64,000 nucleotides of DNA from NCBI GenBank assembly GCA_018287875.1, contig JAGVVL010000027.1, positions 1,054,001 through 1,118,000 of the forward strand, given 5' to 3'. Below the pieces are notes generated by a model. It was not told the DNA's origin. It saw only the letters and a program-made list of their open reading frames with translations, and did not search any database. This DNA comes from Nigrospora sphaerica (taxonomy: Eukaryota > Ascomycota > Sordariomycetes > Amphisphaeriales > Apiosporaceae). A program made the translations under genes and the position numbers. Of the stretch, positions 43,983 through 55,390 are shown piece after piece (position 1 is the first letter of the stretch; every line of letters starts with the position of its first letter).

Positions 43983-46900
43983 AATATCTGTTGTTGATAG
44001 TCCACGCCGCCCCGACCTTGCCCGTGCTGACCTCATTTTCATATACACTGGAGATGACGGTCGGCTTCCAACTAGAATACTACCCCGCTGGTGCGCAGAC
44101 TGAGTCAGCCCGTCGTCGTAACGCCGGGGAAGACATGAGTCGGGCCTCAGCGGCATCTTTCGGTCACGGTCGGGCTCGCCCCTGGGTGGAGAGTGCCCAC
44201 CAAGCCCATGCGTGCTTTAGAAGAGGGGGAACGGTGGTCAGCTTGATTGGGCTCGAGACATCGTAAATCAAGCAGTTAAAAGGAAAACCATCGACAGCCA
44301 CAAGTACGGAGTACCAATACATCATGCATTAAATGCATTCGTAACCTGATGTCATTAATAAGCGAAGCTGCTCGCGGGAGTTCCTTTTTCTAGGGGTAAT
44401 CGACAAGTTGTACTGTCTGGCAGGGTATGGAGGCAAAGCTTGGAGTCGGGGAATTAGCGGGCTGTCTATGTAAACATCCAATGGTTGGGGGCAGCAATTC
44501 GAGATATTGGGGTGCGGATCAGGGGCTTGGCTCCAAGGTCAACTCACCAATTCCGTCATTGCAGGTGGGAAAATTCAATGTGGACCGATACCTCGGCAAG
44601 TTTCGTCCATTCCTCTCTATCCTGAAACTTGGACTGTAACACGGAAGTCAATAACCAAGGCCCTCCCTCAGGAAACCCACCGATTCGAAATTTGTACGCC
44701 TAGAAGTTATCCAAATAGACTACTGGACCCAACTTGATTTGGTCTGTCCTATTCAAGTGTATCCAACCCGAAAGTGTCCAAAGAAAGTGACGGCCTGATC
44801 CAGAGTGAATTGACGACCTAAAGAGATAATTAAGAACAGGGCCCGAAACTTCATGAGACGCAGTAGCTTATATTCCTACGATGTAATTGCTGGTTAACAA
44901 CAGGCAACCAACAGCGGGTAAAGCAGCAGGTGGCCATCTATTGGGCTGTCCACTCATTCCACACTACGACATTTACCCAAGGAGAAGATAATTCTACACC
45001 GATGATAAAAATACCAAAAGAATATCAACATATTTTGGAGACGGATATCAAGGCAGGCAAGTGCACTGACAAGAACAAGGCCTCGCAGCAGGTTGCTCTC
45101 TGAACCTATCTGAGGCTGAAGAAGAAAAGAGAAGGAAATGTCTCCAGCCAGGGGGTGCGCGCCCACCTAAGCAGGGGACCGGCGCACTGGCCAGTTTCCA
45201 GCGATAAGTTAAGTCTGCATCAGTAAAGCACAAATCATGTATGCACGATTTATGAAGACAATCTACTTCGTACCTTTTATACACATATGGCGGCCGTCCA
45301 CTTTCGCCCTCGACATGGAGAGGTCGTGCCGGGGGAAGGAGGCTGGGTCGGTCGGCTCCCGAAAGAGGGTACTCTCTCGCCTCTTGGCTTCGGCGATCGC
45401 GTCCACGATTGGCATTGCTGGGCCTGCCTTGGTGCCTGCCTCCGACAGTCATGGGATGTGGAATGATCCGTGCAGATGACCAATCTTCTACAATCAATCC
45501 GTTACCCTTCTGGAAACCCCCGAAGTGCCGTCCGCCTCCCTACTGCCCGACGAGAACCGCCCAATTTCCCGACATTTGGGGAGGCGAAACTCCGGATGCC
45601 AGAAAAAGGAGCAAGAGAAGCCCGAAACGAAAAGGTCTGCGGGGCTTCGCAGTGCCAAGGGCATCTGCCGCACTTTCCAATCTGGGGTGCATTTCCAGCT
45701 GAGGCTCCGATTGCTGACATCCGTGCGTCAACAGCAGCGAATTAGGCGGAGGTACCTACTGTGTCCGAGCTACGACGGCTGCAGCCTGGGCTAATAACTC
45801 AAAGCGCTTCCAGCCTCGACCCCGCGAGCAACGCAACTTGCCCCCACAGGCCGAGAGATGCACCGAGGGCGCGTTAATCAAATCAATACTGTTATGCAGC
45901 CTTCTCTCTAGCAGTGGTGCGAAAACGGCTCGGAGCCGACCGATTTTCCGTCCCGGGCTCCCGAAGCATCTGGGGCGCCTGCGCTCTCAAGTATACGAAG
46001 TCAATGCAACGATTCGCCGAACACCGAAGTCATTGGTGGACTTGGGGAACGAGAAATCCTTCCAGATGGATGGAAACGGATCGGGTGAATCGCCGGCATT
46101 GGCAAGGATACGCGAACACGTTTGGATCACCAAGCCTTGGAATGGTCATCTAAGGTCCTCCATCCCTTTTAGCGCGGGGGGGCGACAGTAATTGCTTCCC
46201 AACCTCGGTAGGTACCTTGCTCGCCGGGGACGCTTCACCCTTTCCACCTTCCCCCCTCAGGAACGCGTGCCTGCCCAGCAGCGGCGAAACCTTGTCCGGC
46301 ATGAAACAGCCACCCACGCAGCCGCAGGCTTGATTCCCTGGCCCGACCCGCAACTCTTACAAGTCCACCAATAGAACAGCACCGCTTAATCTACTTGCGG
46401 AGGCTTTAGGCAAATTGCCGACAGTGTGGGGGCCTGGAATCCCAAGCCAACAGCCCCAAAAGAGGGCCCCCAGCGACGAGTGAATCCACCACCAAGCAAA
46501 ACATGACCGCCAGCGCCGCCCTCCCCCTTACGCCATCGCCGCATCGGGTTGTGGAAGCTGGGCCACCGAGGCTCCGCTTGTATATTCGACGCAGCTCCAC
46601 CGGCACTTGACGGGGCCTTCATCTCGGCGCGTAACCATGGATCGGGTAACGGCCTGGACCTTGGGACACGGGGAAACCACGATCAAGCAATGGCCAAGCC
46701 TGGTTAAGCTTGCTGCGCCCACGGCGCGCGGGCGCGCAGCCCGCAGCAAACAGCCACCAACCTGTTAACCTGAGCGCTTCGTTTCCTGGTGATCGGAGCT
46801 CGAGGTCAAAATGGCCATTGGTGGGGTTTGTCGTCCCGGCACCATCCTGTGGGACCTTCCACAACTTGCGCGCCTTTGTCAATTTAATTGACGGAGTCAG

Positions 46901-47105
46901 GGGCTCTCGGCCGGGATGCCGCGTGGCGTTGGAATCCCCCCGTTGTTCGCGAATGCCACGCCCGGCCGGCCAGCTGGTTCCTATACAAAGCCAGCGTCGC
47001 GCGCCCCTCCACAGTTCCAACTTTCTCATCCTCACTCCCATCACCAACGGCCCCTTCCATTCGTTTCAATCCGCTCTTCCGCCTAAGCAGGACTCAGCCG
47101 CCATC
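43983..47105. other. Long intergenic region upstream of GH62 gene
   Basis: In 3.1 kb I find no gene I can support. ORFs 45048-45497 (minus) and 45409-45702 (plus) are open but lack domains. The last 400 bp contain the GH62 promoter with a 'ctatacaaag' TATA-like site at about 46980. An in-frame extension of the GH62 ORF up to 46710 is 5' UTR. Confidence 0.4.
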
Positions 47106-48098
47106 ATGAAGTTCACCAACACCATTTCCGCCAGCATCGCCGTGCTGGCCTCGCTCGGCGAGGCCGCCCCGGCCAACGAGCCGCGCCAGTCGTGCCCCCT
47201 CCCGTCGACCTACAAGTGGACCGACTCGGGCGTTCTCGCCCAGCCCAAGGCTGGTTGGACCTCCCTCAAGGACTTCACCCACGTGACCTACAACGGCAAG
47301 CACCTCGTCTACGCCTCCAACCACGACACGGGCAGCAACTACGGCTCCATGGCCTTCGCTCCCTTCTCCGACTGGAAGCAGATGGGCCAGGCTGCCCAGA
47401 ACGGCATGTCCTCGACCGCCATCGCCCCCACCATCTTCTACTTCGCCCCCAAGAAGACGTGGATCCTCGCCCACCAGTGGGGCCCGACTTCTTTCTCCTA
47501 CCGCACCTCGAGCGACCCGTCCAACGCCAACGGCTGGTCGGCCGCCAAGCCTCTCTTCAGCGGCAAGATCTCTGGCTCCGGCACGGGCGCCATTGACCAG
47601 ACCGTGATTGGCGACAGCAAGAACATGTACCTGTTCTTCGCCGGCGACAACGGCAAGATCTACCGCGCCAGCATGCCCATCGGCAACTTCCCCGGCGACT
47701 TCGGCACCGCCTCCACCGTCGTCCTGAGCGACACCCCGCAGAAGATCTTTGAGGCCGTCCAGGTCTACACGGTCCAGGGCCAGAACAAGTACCTCATGAT
47801 CGTCGAGGCCCAGGGCGCCAACGGCCGCTACTTCCGCTCCTTCACCGCCAACAGCCTCGACGGTGCCTGGACCCCCCAGGCGGGCCAGGAGAACGCCCCC
47901 TTCGCCGGCAAGGCCAACAGCGGCGCCACTTGGACCAACGACATCAGCCACGGCGACCTTATCCGCAGCAACCCCGACCAGACCATGACCATCGACCCCT
48001 GCAACTTGCAGCTCCTCTACCAGGGCCGCAACCCCTCGGCCAACGCCGACTACGACAAGCTGCCCTACCGCCCCGGTGTCTTGACCCTGAAGAAATAG
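47106..48098 (+). CDS. Secreted GH62 alpha-L-arabinofuranosidase, 330 aa, intronless
   Basis: The ATG at 47106 (CCATCATGAAG) begins a short signal peptide ([21 protein letters not shown]). The catalytic domain follows with no binding module. GH62 landmarks are [12 protein letters not shown] (catalytic base Asp), [31 protein letters not shown] (Asp stabilising the transition state), [11 protein letters not shown] (acid Glu) and the C-terminal [11 protein letters not shown]. The family removes arabinose side chains from arabinoxylan. The 330-aa length is normal for a catalytic-domain-only GH62. The frame is uninterrupted, with very GC-rich third positions, unlike the decayed repeats on both sides. 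It has no obvious tie to polyketide synthesis. Confidence 0.96.
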   Translation: MKFTNTISASIAVLASLGEAAPANEPRQSCPLPSTYKWTDSGVLAQPKAGWTSLKDFTHVTYNGKHLVYASNHDTGSNYGSMAFAPFSDWKQMGQAAQNGMSSTAIAPTIFYFAPKKTWILAHQWGPTSFSYRTSSDPSNANGWSAAKPLFSGKISGSGTGAIDQTVIGDSKNMYLFFAGDNGKIYRASMPIGNFPGDFGTASTVVLSDTPQKIFEAVQVYTVQGQNKYLMIVEAQGANGRYFRSFTANSLDGAWTPQAGQENAPFAGKANSGATWTNDISHGDLIRSNPDQTMTIDPCNLQLLYQGRNPSANADYDKLPYRPGVLTLKK

Positions 48099-48499
48099 AT
48101 TCTTCGACCCGGTTAGTTTCCCGCGGATGACGGCATGGTGTCCTGTGTCGTTGTCTGCGATAGCGCCAGCAGCTGTGAAGCAGAGTTGGATATTACGGGT
48201 GGGACCTAGGTCCCTTGTGCCCAGGTCGGCATTTTCATTCTTCGAACAGTACATATTTGAGCCTCAGGCAGTAAATACAGCGCCAATGAAGGCATAACGC
48301 AACTGGCTCGCACGCCCTTATCACATATTGTGACTGCTGAGTAAAGGGTTTGGATCATCTTGAAGAGTGACTCAAGTCACAGGAAACAAACACGCACTTC
48401 ACTCGACTCAGCCACATACTTCCTTGGCAACCCCCGCCATCCTATTCCTCTGGTTCTCATTGAATCGAAGCGACTTGTTTTAAGGTGAGTAAGGGAAGC
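48099..48499. other. Intergenic, GH62 3' flank
   Basis: This is 401 bp with no gene; it should hold the GH62 terminator. It is more AT-rich than the gene. Confidence 0.45.
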
Positions 48500-49110
48500 T
48501 TAATACCGAGCGTCTGTCAGCCATTGTCCATCACGGGTCGGCCCTGTTGTCGAAGGCTCCAATGATTGAATACGTGCCGGCTCTGCCGTTGCCATCAAGG
48601 TCTGGGTAGAACATGTACAAACCCGCGTGATTCCCATCATACACGGGCGAGTCAACACGGCGCCAGTGGAACGACGAGCCACCCTCCTGAGCGGGATCGC
48701 CCCGACCTCCGTTGTACCTTGGACCACAGCACCGTTAGACATAGGCGAGGACGAAAGATTGAGAGAGGCTCCGGTTCATTCACCAAACAGAGCCGTCGCT
48801 GGTGAACTTCTCAGCCCAGATCATGTCAGCGTGGCCATCTCTGTTCATTTCGGCCCATCTGAGATTTGCGCGATCTCTACCGTCGGGATATTTGATCTAG
48901 TTGACATTCTCCCAGCTTTGATCGCTGTGTGGATGAATTCTGTCACTCGGCCATCCTTCTCGAGGTAAATGTGATCACCTCGGCCGTTACCTGTGAGGCC
49001 GGCAAGACGCACCGGTACTGTCATCCATACCGAGTCAGTAAGAGTCTCCTTACCACGGCCTGTAGCAGGGGATGAGCCGGTGTTCAAGGCTGAAGATAGT
49101 GTAAGAAGCA
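48500..49110 (-). pseudogene. FG-GAP/VCBS-repeat protein relic
   Basis: Minus-strand pieces read WMTVPVRLAGLTGNGRGDHI, YLEKDGRVTEFIHTAI, KYPDGRDRANLRWAEMNRDG, HADMIWAEKFTSDGSVW and LYMFYPDLDGNGRAGTYSII, in order but in shifting frames. They are interrupted by stops, for example after DGSVW near 48777 and after DNRADP near 48533. DLDGNGRAD-type Asp-rich loops are FG-GAP/VCBS calcium-binding repeats, found in fungal secreted lipase-like and lectin-like proteins. Only the C-terminal repeats remain; the N-terminal catalytic part is not seen. Confidence 0.65.
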
Positions 49111-49719
49111 GGTGCCAGAGCTTATATTTTAAATATTTAATTGAGAAGAGAATTTTCGGTAATTACCTGTGCGTGGGGATACGATAATGGTGGAAGTTGA
49201 GGTAGACGGTGTGGAGCTACATGACATGCTTTAGACACCCACCACTCGGGCCACTCCAAACTTGGGTCACCACACCTATCACTAATACTTTGGTGTGTAA
49301 TTTTGTGTTTTCTGTGACGGCCCTGATAGCTGTGGACCAATAGGACAGGCGATGGACACTGGCGGAAGGGCTGGTTTGTGCATCTCGAAATACTTAGATA
49401 CCTTGAGACTGCCAGAACCATTGTGTGTTTTCTTTGTTTTCTTCATCCTTTGCCTGGGAAGGCGACAATAATGTCCCACCAATCAGAATCGTGTTGTCAA
49501 CACCAGAAAAGTTAAAACCCTTGAAGAAATTATCTCCGCTGCGAAGACCAGACATCAGGACCCAAGATCCCTGCAAGCGGGACCCGGCCCGACAGAATCA
49601 GCATCACACCCCGACCGATGACCACGCAGTATCTAAAGAAGATGAGTCCATTGGCGCACTGAGCGCTCGAAAAGATCTCACGTAATCCGACTCCGTCCAC
49701 CTCGTCTCTCATCCTATGT
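49111..49719. other. Intergenic left of LINE copy 2
   Basis: Short ORFs only (49394-49576 minus, 49530-49712 minus), without recognisable domains. 'acacccaccactcggg' at 49235-49250 recurs at 57365-57380, the only repeat noticed. Confidence 0.35.
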
Positions 49720-52218
49720 GGTCGTCACACAAAAAGAGCTATAGAAGAGGAGACGAGCCCAGCGAACATGGCTTTCCGACCGGACGGATGCAGCCTGGCG
49801 AGCCCTCCGGCAGTCATCCCTCCTTAAAAAGAAGGCAATCCGCGAAGCAAAGACGGCAACCTGGAGACATATGCTCCACGAGGCCTCTAGCCAGCCAGCT
49901 GGCGTCTGGAATATCGCGAGATGGGCTAGAACAGAAGGAGCGGCGCCGCCGTTACCCCCAGCAGTCCCTGTTCTTCACACACCGCGTGGCGAAGCAGCGA
50001 CTCACAAAGAGAAAACAGAGGCCTTCCGCGAGAGATTTTACCCTCTCCCTAAGGCTAGGCCGAATGGCTTCCGAATAACAAACCGGCTAGCAGCGCCTCT
50101 CGATATGGACGACAAGGTGACAGCAGAACAAGTCCAAGACGTCCTCACTAAGGCAGGCCAGTGGAAGGCGCCTGGATCAGACCAGCTTCCGAACGGATTC
50201 CTTAAACGCCTAGGAAAGCCCCTCTTCCAGGCCTTAGCCTCCCTAACGGAAGCATGCTGGCGTATAGGATACTATCCAACAGCGTTCCGTAAAGCAGTGA
50301 CCGTTATCCTCCGGAAACCAGGAAAACAGCCAAACGAATACCACCAAGCTAGCGGATGGAGACCTATCGCCTTGCTCAACACCATAGGGAAGGCGATCGA
50401 GAGCCTGCTAGCGCAGCGGCTAGCTAGCTTCGCCGAGGAGAACGGGCTGCTCCCAGACGAACAGATGGGGAACCGAAAGGGCCGCTCTACGGAAACGGCC
50501 CTACGGCTGCTAACGGACCTGGTCCGTACAGCCTGGAAGCATGGAGGCGCAGCAACCCTTCTATCGCTAGACATCTCAGGCGCTTTCGACTCCGTCGACC
50601 ATGGAAGGCTCCTTACTAACCTACGTGCGCTGAGGGTCCCTATATGGACTATCAGCTGGATCCGAAGCTTCCTATCTAACCGGTCCACCACGCTATTCTT
50701 CGACGGCTAGGAATCAGACGAGATCCCAGTCCCGGCAGGCGTCCCGCAGTGCTCACCCCTATCGCCTATCCTCTTCTGCCTCTACACAGCCGGCCTCTAC
50801 AGGGCTCTCAGCGCCGTACTAGGGATAGCTACTATAGCCTTCGCAGACGACACGAACCTCGTGGGCTTCGGTTTAGACCCCGAGCAGACCTACGAGCGGC
50901 TGGAAGCCGCTCACAGGATCTGTAAGGAATGGGCAGTCAGCCACGGCATGACCTTCGCAGTCCAGAAATATCACCTAGTCCACTTCTCTCGAAGACGGAA
51001 AGGTCCGGACACGAAGATAGCCTTATAAGGTCACGAAATCGAACCAGAAGGCTCCTGCCGCGTCCTTGGCATCCAGGTGGATAGACGTCTCCGCTGGGAC
51101 GTCCATATCCAGTCGATATCGAAGAAGATGGCGACGCAGGTCTATGCCCTAGACCGGATAGCCGGCTCTACATGGGGCGCGTCCCTTCAGCGAGCCCTCC
51201 AAGTTTACACAGCCGTCGTACGGTCTGCTATAGGCTACGGAGCCTCAGAATGGCACCATCACATTCCGAAGAGCAGGGCTAAGACACTAGGTGACATTCA
51301 GACCGAGTGCCTCCGTAAGGTAACGGAGGCCTTCAAGCCGACAGCAGCCACGACACTAGAAACAGAAGCCTACGTATCGCCCTTAGACGTATGGCTTAAT
51401 AAAAGAGTGGCGGCTTCGGAAGAGAGGCTCCAATAGCCACGTATCGCCTCGCTTATCTAAGCAAGATGCGACAACACAGCCAGATGGATTCTAACAAGAC
51501 CGACTCGCCGGTGCAGACCGAAAGGCCCGGACGCTCCCGATCGTAAGAGGTGGCTAGACGAATGGCTAGCTGGAGACTCAGCACATAAGGCTGAGGAGAG
51601 AGACTGGCTCCAGAGATGGCAACAAACGCAGAAAAACCAAACGGCACGAGCCCCGGCAGCAACCAAGATGCCGCCAGACAAGCACGTCCTTAAGCTCCAT
51701 AAAGGACTACACAAGGCAGAGAGCTCGATCCTCGTCCAAGCGAGGACCGGCAAGATTGGGCTGCGAGACTTCCTTTTTAAGCGCAGGGTTCCAGGCTTCG
51801 ACAGCCCATAGTGTGACTGCGGTCAGGGTAGGGAGACGGTCCGGCATATCCTCGTTTTCTGCCCACGGGAAAGAGAAAGACGAGAGCATCTCGTCCAAGC
51901 TCTAGGAGGACCGGTAGACACGGACAGGATGCTCGGCACCCCCGGAAAAGCAGGAATTATCGCGAGATGGGTACTCTGCTCGGGCAGGCTGGACATATTC
52001 CAGCTGGCGAATCAACTCATCAGCTAGGAAGCGGGCGCGCTGAGCCCGATCTCGGTATGGCAGGTCAAAGAGCAGATAGAAGCGGTGCGACGCAGCGGAA
52101 CCTAGGTTTTTCACCCGGCCGGACGTCAGCCCGGAACGGTTTTCCTAGGCAAAGATGCGCAGGGGGTCCTCATGGCCTAGACAGGTCGCTAGGTGTAAGA
52201 ACAATAATAATAATAATA
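49720..52218 (+). mobile_element. LINE copy 2, 5'-truncated, with (AAT)n tail
   Basis: Same family as copy 1 (9118-11276) but in the opposite orientation and longer at the 5' end by about 350-400 bp. It ends with the shared 'gtcgctaggtgtaagaac' and an AAT tail at 52202-52218. The RT frame is broken by several stops. Directly after the tail lies a piece of another LINE's endonuclease domain. Confidence 0.87.
49760..52026 (+). pseudogene. LINE ORF2 relic (reverse transcriptase), broken by stops
   Basis: The upstream part reads TWLSDRTDAAWRALRQ and KKKAIREAKTATWRHML, the linker before the RT. The RT core follows (LDISGAFDSVDHGRL, VPQCSPLSPILF, FADDTNLV). Against copy 1, stops appear at 50708 (CAG to TAG), about 51026 (GAA to TAA), 51434 (CAG to TAG), 51458 (CAA to TAA) and about 51811 (TGG to TAG). 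Four of the five are C-to-T changes in CpA on one strand or the other. A Gly-to-Cys change also hits the conserved VPQG motif. The 3' part ends with the same ...LANQLIS stop as copy 1. Confidence 0.88.
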
Positions 52219-52378
52219 TAAGCCCCCATAGGAACCGCGAAACCAGACACAACTCCTCCTAAACTTATAACCGCCACCTCGCTACATAGTCGCAGGGGAC
52301 TTTAACGCGTAGTGTAGTGTCTGGGACCCAGACGTGCCCTAAACTCGAAACGGGGGAATCGAGATCCACGAATGGGCC
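52219..52378 (+). pseudogene. Fragment of a LINE endonuclease domain
   Basis: One frame reads PPPRYIVAGDFNA*CSVWDPDVP*TRNGGIEIHEWA. GDFN plus the following HS/CSVWDP and the GIEIHEW segment are the hallmark of the AP-endonuclease-like domain of Tad/I-type LINEs. Three stops break it. It starts right at the AAT tail of copy 2 and ends at the LTR at 52379, so it is trapped between two insertions. Confidence 0.7.
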
Positions 52379-52591
52379 TGTTACAGCATGGGTACATAGG
52401 TACAAGGACATGGGAACGCATGGACGACTTACCGCTGCCTGGCGGTACGTACCGCCGCTGGCTGGATATGTTCCTGCCAAACAGTGACTGAGAGGAGCCT
52501 GTTCGTCTTCTTTTCCTCTTCACCTGTAGTTTTCGCATCTCAATAGAACCCTTGGGTCATCAACAGATTCTTTGTTCCTTGAACCGTGACA
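52379..52591 (+). mobile_element. Solo LTR, 213 bp, family LTR-1 copy C
   Basis: It starts TGTTACAGCATGG and ends CCGTGACA, the best-kept ends of the three copies (others at 14738 and 22468). Here the flanking sequence differs from that of units A and B, which defines the element borders. I see no clear 5-bp target duplication (GGGCC left, CCACC right). Confidence 0.75.
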
Positions 52592-52916
52592 CCACCTACC
52601 GTGGCAACTGGACGGCTTAGATATGGTGCAGTTTAACGCCTTGCCCAGGGCGCGCTGTTGTAGAAACAAGAAGATGGTAGGGGATCGTTAGAAATGTGGT
52701 GCAAGCTCAGCCCTTTCACTCGTTTAATGTCAAATGGCTAACTAGCAATCCAATAACAGCACGGTGCCTGGATGATGGTAGATAATCTGAATAAAAAAAA
52801 CTCGATGTTGATCTCCGTGATGTATTTTCAGAAAAGTAACATTCTATGCACTGTTTCTACGCTTACAAAGTACTAAATATGACCTGTCAGTGCGCCCATG
52901 TGTGTGATTGGTAGTC
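52592..52916. other. Intergenic, FMO 3' flank
   Basis: This is 325 bp, AT-rich, with no gene. It holds the terminator of the FAD monooxygenase. Confidence 0.4.
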
Positions 52917-54534
52917 CTAGTTCCACTCCCCATCATCCGCGACTGGCGTCCCTTTATCGGAAGCCTCCAGGAGCTCTTTCACGGTCCACAACCTGAAATT
53001 ATGGCCAGGCACCGAGTTGGTGTGATTAAATGGCGTGCCCTTGAGCAGGTGGCTGGCGCACGCGCTGTAATTGTCAATTGCGTATTGCTCGGGGTCGTGC
53101 TGTGAAACCCAGCTAGGCATCATGTGGGTCAGTTTGTCAAGCTCGGCCTCGTTGGTGCCGATGGCGTCCCAGTTGGTCTTGTGGAGCTTCTCGCGGTTCT
53201 TGTAGCCCATCTTCTGCGTACAAGTCGCGCGTTCGAATCTTTATGAATTTATTAGTCCCTACCCCCGTCTGCGACCTTCGTTGTATGGGTGGGTCCTCAT
53301 TCTTACCGTAGATGGTTGTAGACTTTGGTTGCAAGCCCAACATCCGCTTTGCCGGAGATCTGCAGGCACGTCACCAAGGTGCAGGCGTCCTCGATGGCCA
53401 TGGTCGCACCGCTGGCTGACGTCGGCAGGTATGTGTGGGCGGCATCCCCTATCTGGACAACGCGGCCATGGGGCGAAGCCCATTTCGTCTGCGGGTTCCG
53501 CCACACTAGCTTCCAGTCAGTGCAGGTGTGGTTTGGGGTTGCATTGATAAGCTCCCTCAAAGCAGGCAGCCAACCCTCGACGTTCTGAAGAGCCATGTCG
53601 GATGAGGCTGTGGCTTTCCACGACTCTGTTGCTGTCCCATCGTCCTGAATCCCGTCAGTGGTTAGTAGCTGACATGGTATCCAGTGCCAGGAATGGCGGC
53701 TGGTTAAAATAAGATGCCCACTTACGCGGTGAGTCAAAACCCATGAAATTTGCTTCTCGGTTTTGCCCACGACAACATGGGTGTCGGGGCCAAAATATGT
53801 TGTGATCCTACTGTCCGGAGTGTTGAATTCCTTAGCGATGATGGGATTCTTGAAGGCTTCGGCGTGATCGAAGGTTATGCGGTAAATGGCAAACCCCGAG
53901 CTTAAGACTTCCTCTGAGCGTCCTAGCACCAGATCAAATGACTTAGAGCCGGCTCCGTCGGCAGCAGCAACGACGTCTGCAAACAGCGTCCGGCCGTCCT
54001 TGAGATGTACTCCACCCTTTCTATCGTCATCCTCGACGTACGCGACCACATGGGCCTCGTGCTCGATTGGGATGCCTAGCTCCTGGACATATTCCACCAG
54101 CGTTCGATGGAGTTGGGCTCGATTTAAGAACATAGAATACTGCCCAGGCTTGCCGAAAACTCTAACGCCGACAAGCGTTCCGTCAAATTTTTTGAAGTAA
54201 GTCGTATGGGTATATGAATCCTTTTGTGCGCGATCTAGAAAACCCGGCCAGTTCTGGAACATGCGTAAAGCAGGATGATGGACGCCGATCATGTCGCCTA
54301 TTAAAGTCAGCTCGGTGTTAAACCACTTAGAAACTTCTAATTTGGACGAAAAGTTAGGAAATTATGCTCACCAAAGTCTTCGAAATAAGGTCGTCTCTCT
54401 AGAATGCGGACGCTGTGGCCCTTTCGATAGGCTTCAATAGCAAAGGACAGGCCGGCAATGCCGCCTCCGACCACCAATGCGTCGATCCCCGAGGAGGGGA
54501 ATCGTTTCATTTGCGATGGGTATGCCATGGTCAT
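52917..54534 (-). CDS. FAD-dependent monooxygenase, 464 aa, 4 exons
   Basis: Exons (minus): 54372-54534, 53726-54297, 53307-53644, 52917-53238; 1395 coding bases. The start 54534 gives MTMAYPSQMKRFPSSG; a second ATG two codons on is equally possible. The N-terminal FAD motif VVGGGIAGLSFA is followed by ILERRP, the middle motif AAADGAGSKSFD, and GDAAHTYLPTSASGATMAIEDA, which binds the FAD ribityl group. This order is that of PHBH/salicylate-hydroxylase-type monooxygenases, which hydroxylate or epoxidise their substrates with NAD(P)H. Intron 2 (53645-53725) is a multiple of three without a stop, so retention would keep the frame. The C-terminal part (QKMGYKNREKLHKTNW) is typical of fungal secondary-metabolite FMOs. 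It is probably part of a tailoring set with 55823 and 58050. Confidence 0.92.
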
Positions 54535-55110
54535 TTCCTTTAAATCAGAGCGCTCGTTTAGATTTCAATAGATATGCAAGGTAAACAAGGTATAGTCGTA
54601 GAGATAGCTGTGTACCTCTCTTAGCAGCAGTTAACGGGGGCCTTTATAATACGTGCATTCAGTATTGACTAAGCTTTAACTTTTCCAGTTTCAAATGCTA
54701 AGTTACGGATTCGGGTCTATACCAAGGATCCGAAAGCCAATCCGAGTGTCCGCCTCTCCATAAGAGTCGGTTGCACTACCGGTCATCCCGGACCCAACTG
54801 GTTACCCATAACCTTATCACACCGAGCACAAGCTTACAAACACACTGTCCCCACCGACGTCCAGGAAACGGAATGACTCAGCAACGGCTAACACACACCG
54901 GATGCTCAATACTTCCGGGAAGGTGGGTATTGTCTCAACAAGCTTAGAAATCATGCGATTTAGCGCGGACCCACCAATACAAGACACGGATAAGGTAAAA
55001 CATCATGTTATGAGCTCTATACTACGGTTTTCCATGTACTTTAGCATGGCGAAGGTACTCCCTAAACCTTAAATTTGCGTCCACTGATTGGTCTAGTCAA
55101 GGTTCTATCA
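54535..55110. promoter_or_regulatory. Divergent promoter region FMO / enoyl reductase, left part
   Basis: Sequence between the divergent FMO (minus) and reductase (plus) genes. The left 576 bp show no gene; the right part is filled by transposon pieces (55111-55390). Confidence 0.4.
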
Positions 55111-55140
55111 TAATGCACAACTTTTGAGCCTGTAGAGATA
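55111..55140 (+). repeat. Single terminus of the 717-bp transposon family
   Basis: 'aatgcacaac', 'tgagcctg' and 'gagata' match the right end of the element at 16313-16344 with a few changes. No matching left end was found upstream, so this is a fragment. Confidence 0.55.
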
Positions 55141-55142
55141 AT

Positions 55143-55390
55143 GAGATGGCTATTCCGCTCGGGCAAGCTAGGCATGTTTCAGCTGACAAACCTACTCATC
55201 AGCCAGGAAGCTGGCGCGCTGAGCTCGATCTTGGTACGGCAGGTCAGACTGCAGAGGGAAGCGGGACGACGCAATGGAATCTAGGTTTTTCGGTCAGCCG
55301 GACATCGGCCCGCCAAGATTTTCCTAGGCTGAGATATGCAGGGGGTCCTCATGGCCTGAATAAGTCGCTAGGTGTAGGAATAATAAATAG
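55143..55390 (+). mobile_element. LINE fragment, copy 3 (3' end only)
   Basis: It aligns with the last ~250 bp of copies 1 and 2, including 'agggggtcctcatggcct' and 'gtcgctaggtgta', and ends in AATAATAAATA. It is more diverged than copies 1 and 2, so it is older. It lies in the divergent promoter between the FMO and the reductase. Confidence 0.8.

Noticed and set aside
45048..45702. ORFs upstream of GH62
   Set aside because: Both strands open, no recognisable domain, no supporting splice or signal features.
47094..48254. 386-codon minus ORF over GH62
   Set aside because: Antisense shadow with Val/Gly/Ala/Glu-rich low-complexity protein and no family resemblance.
49394..49712. Minus ORFs left of LINE copy 2
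   Set aside because: Short, no family resemblance; may be old repeat DNA.
53645..53725. FMO intron 2 read as coding
   Set aside because: The 81 bp are in frame without stops, but GTAAGT, a CTAAC branch site and CAG are canonical and the insert would break the conserved region; retention remains possible.
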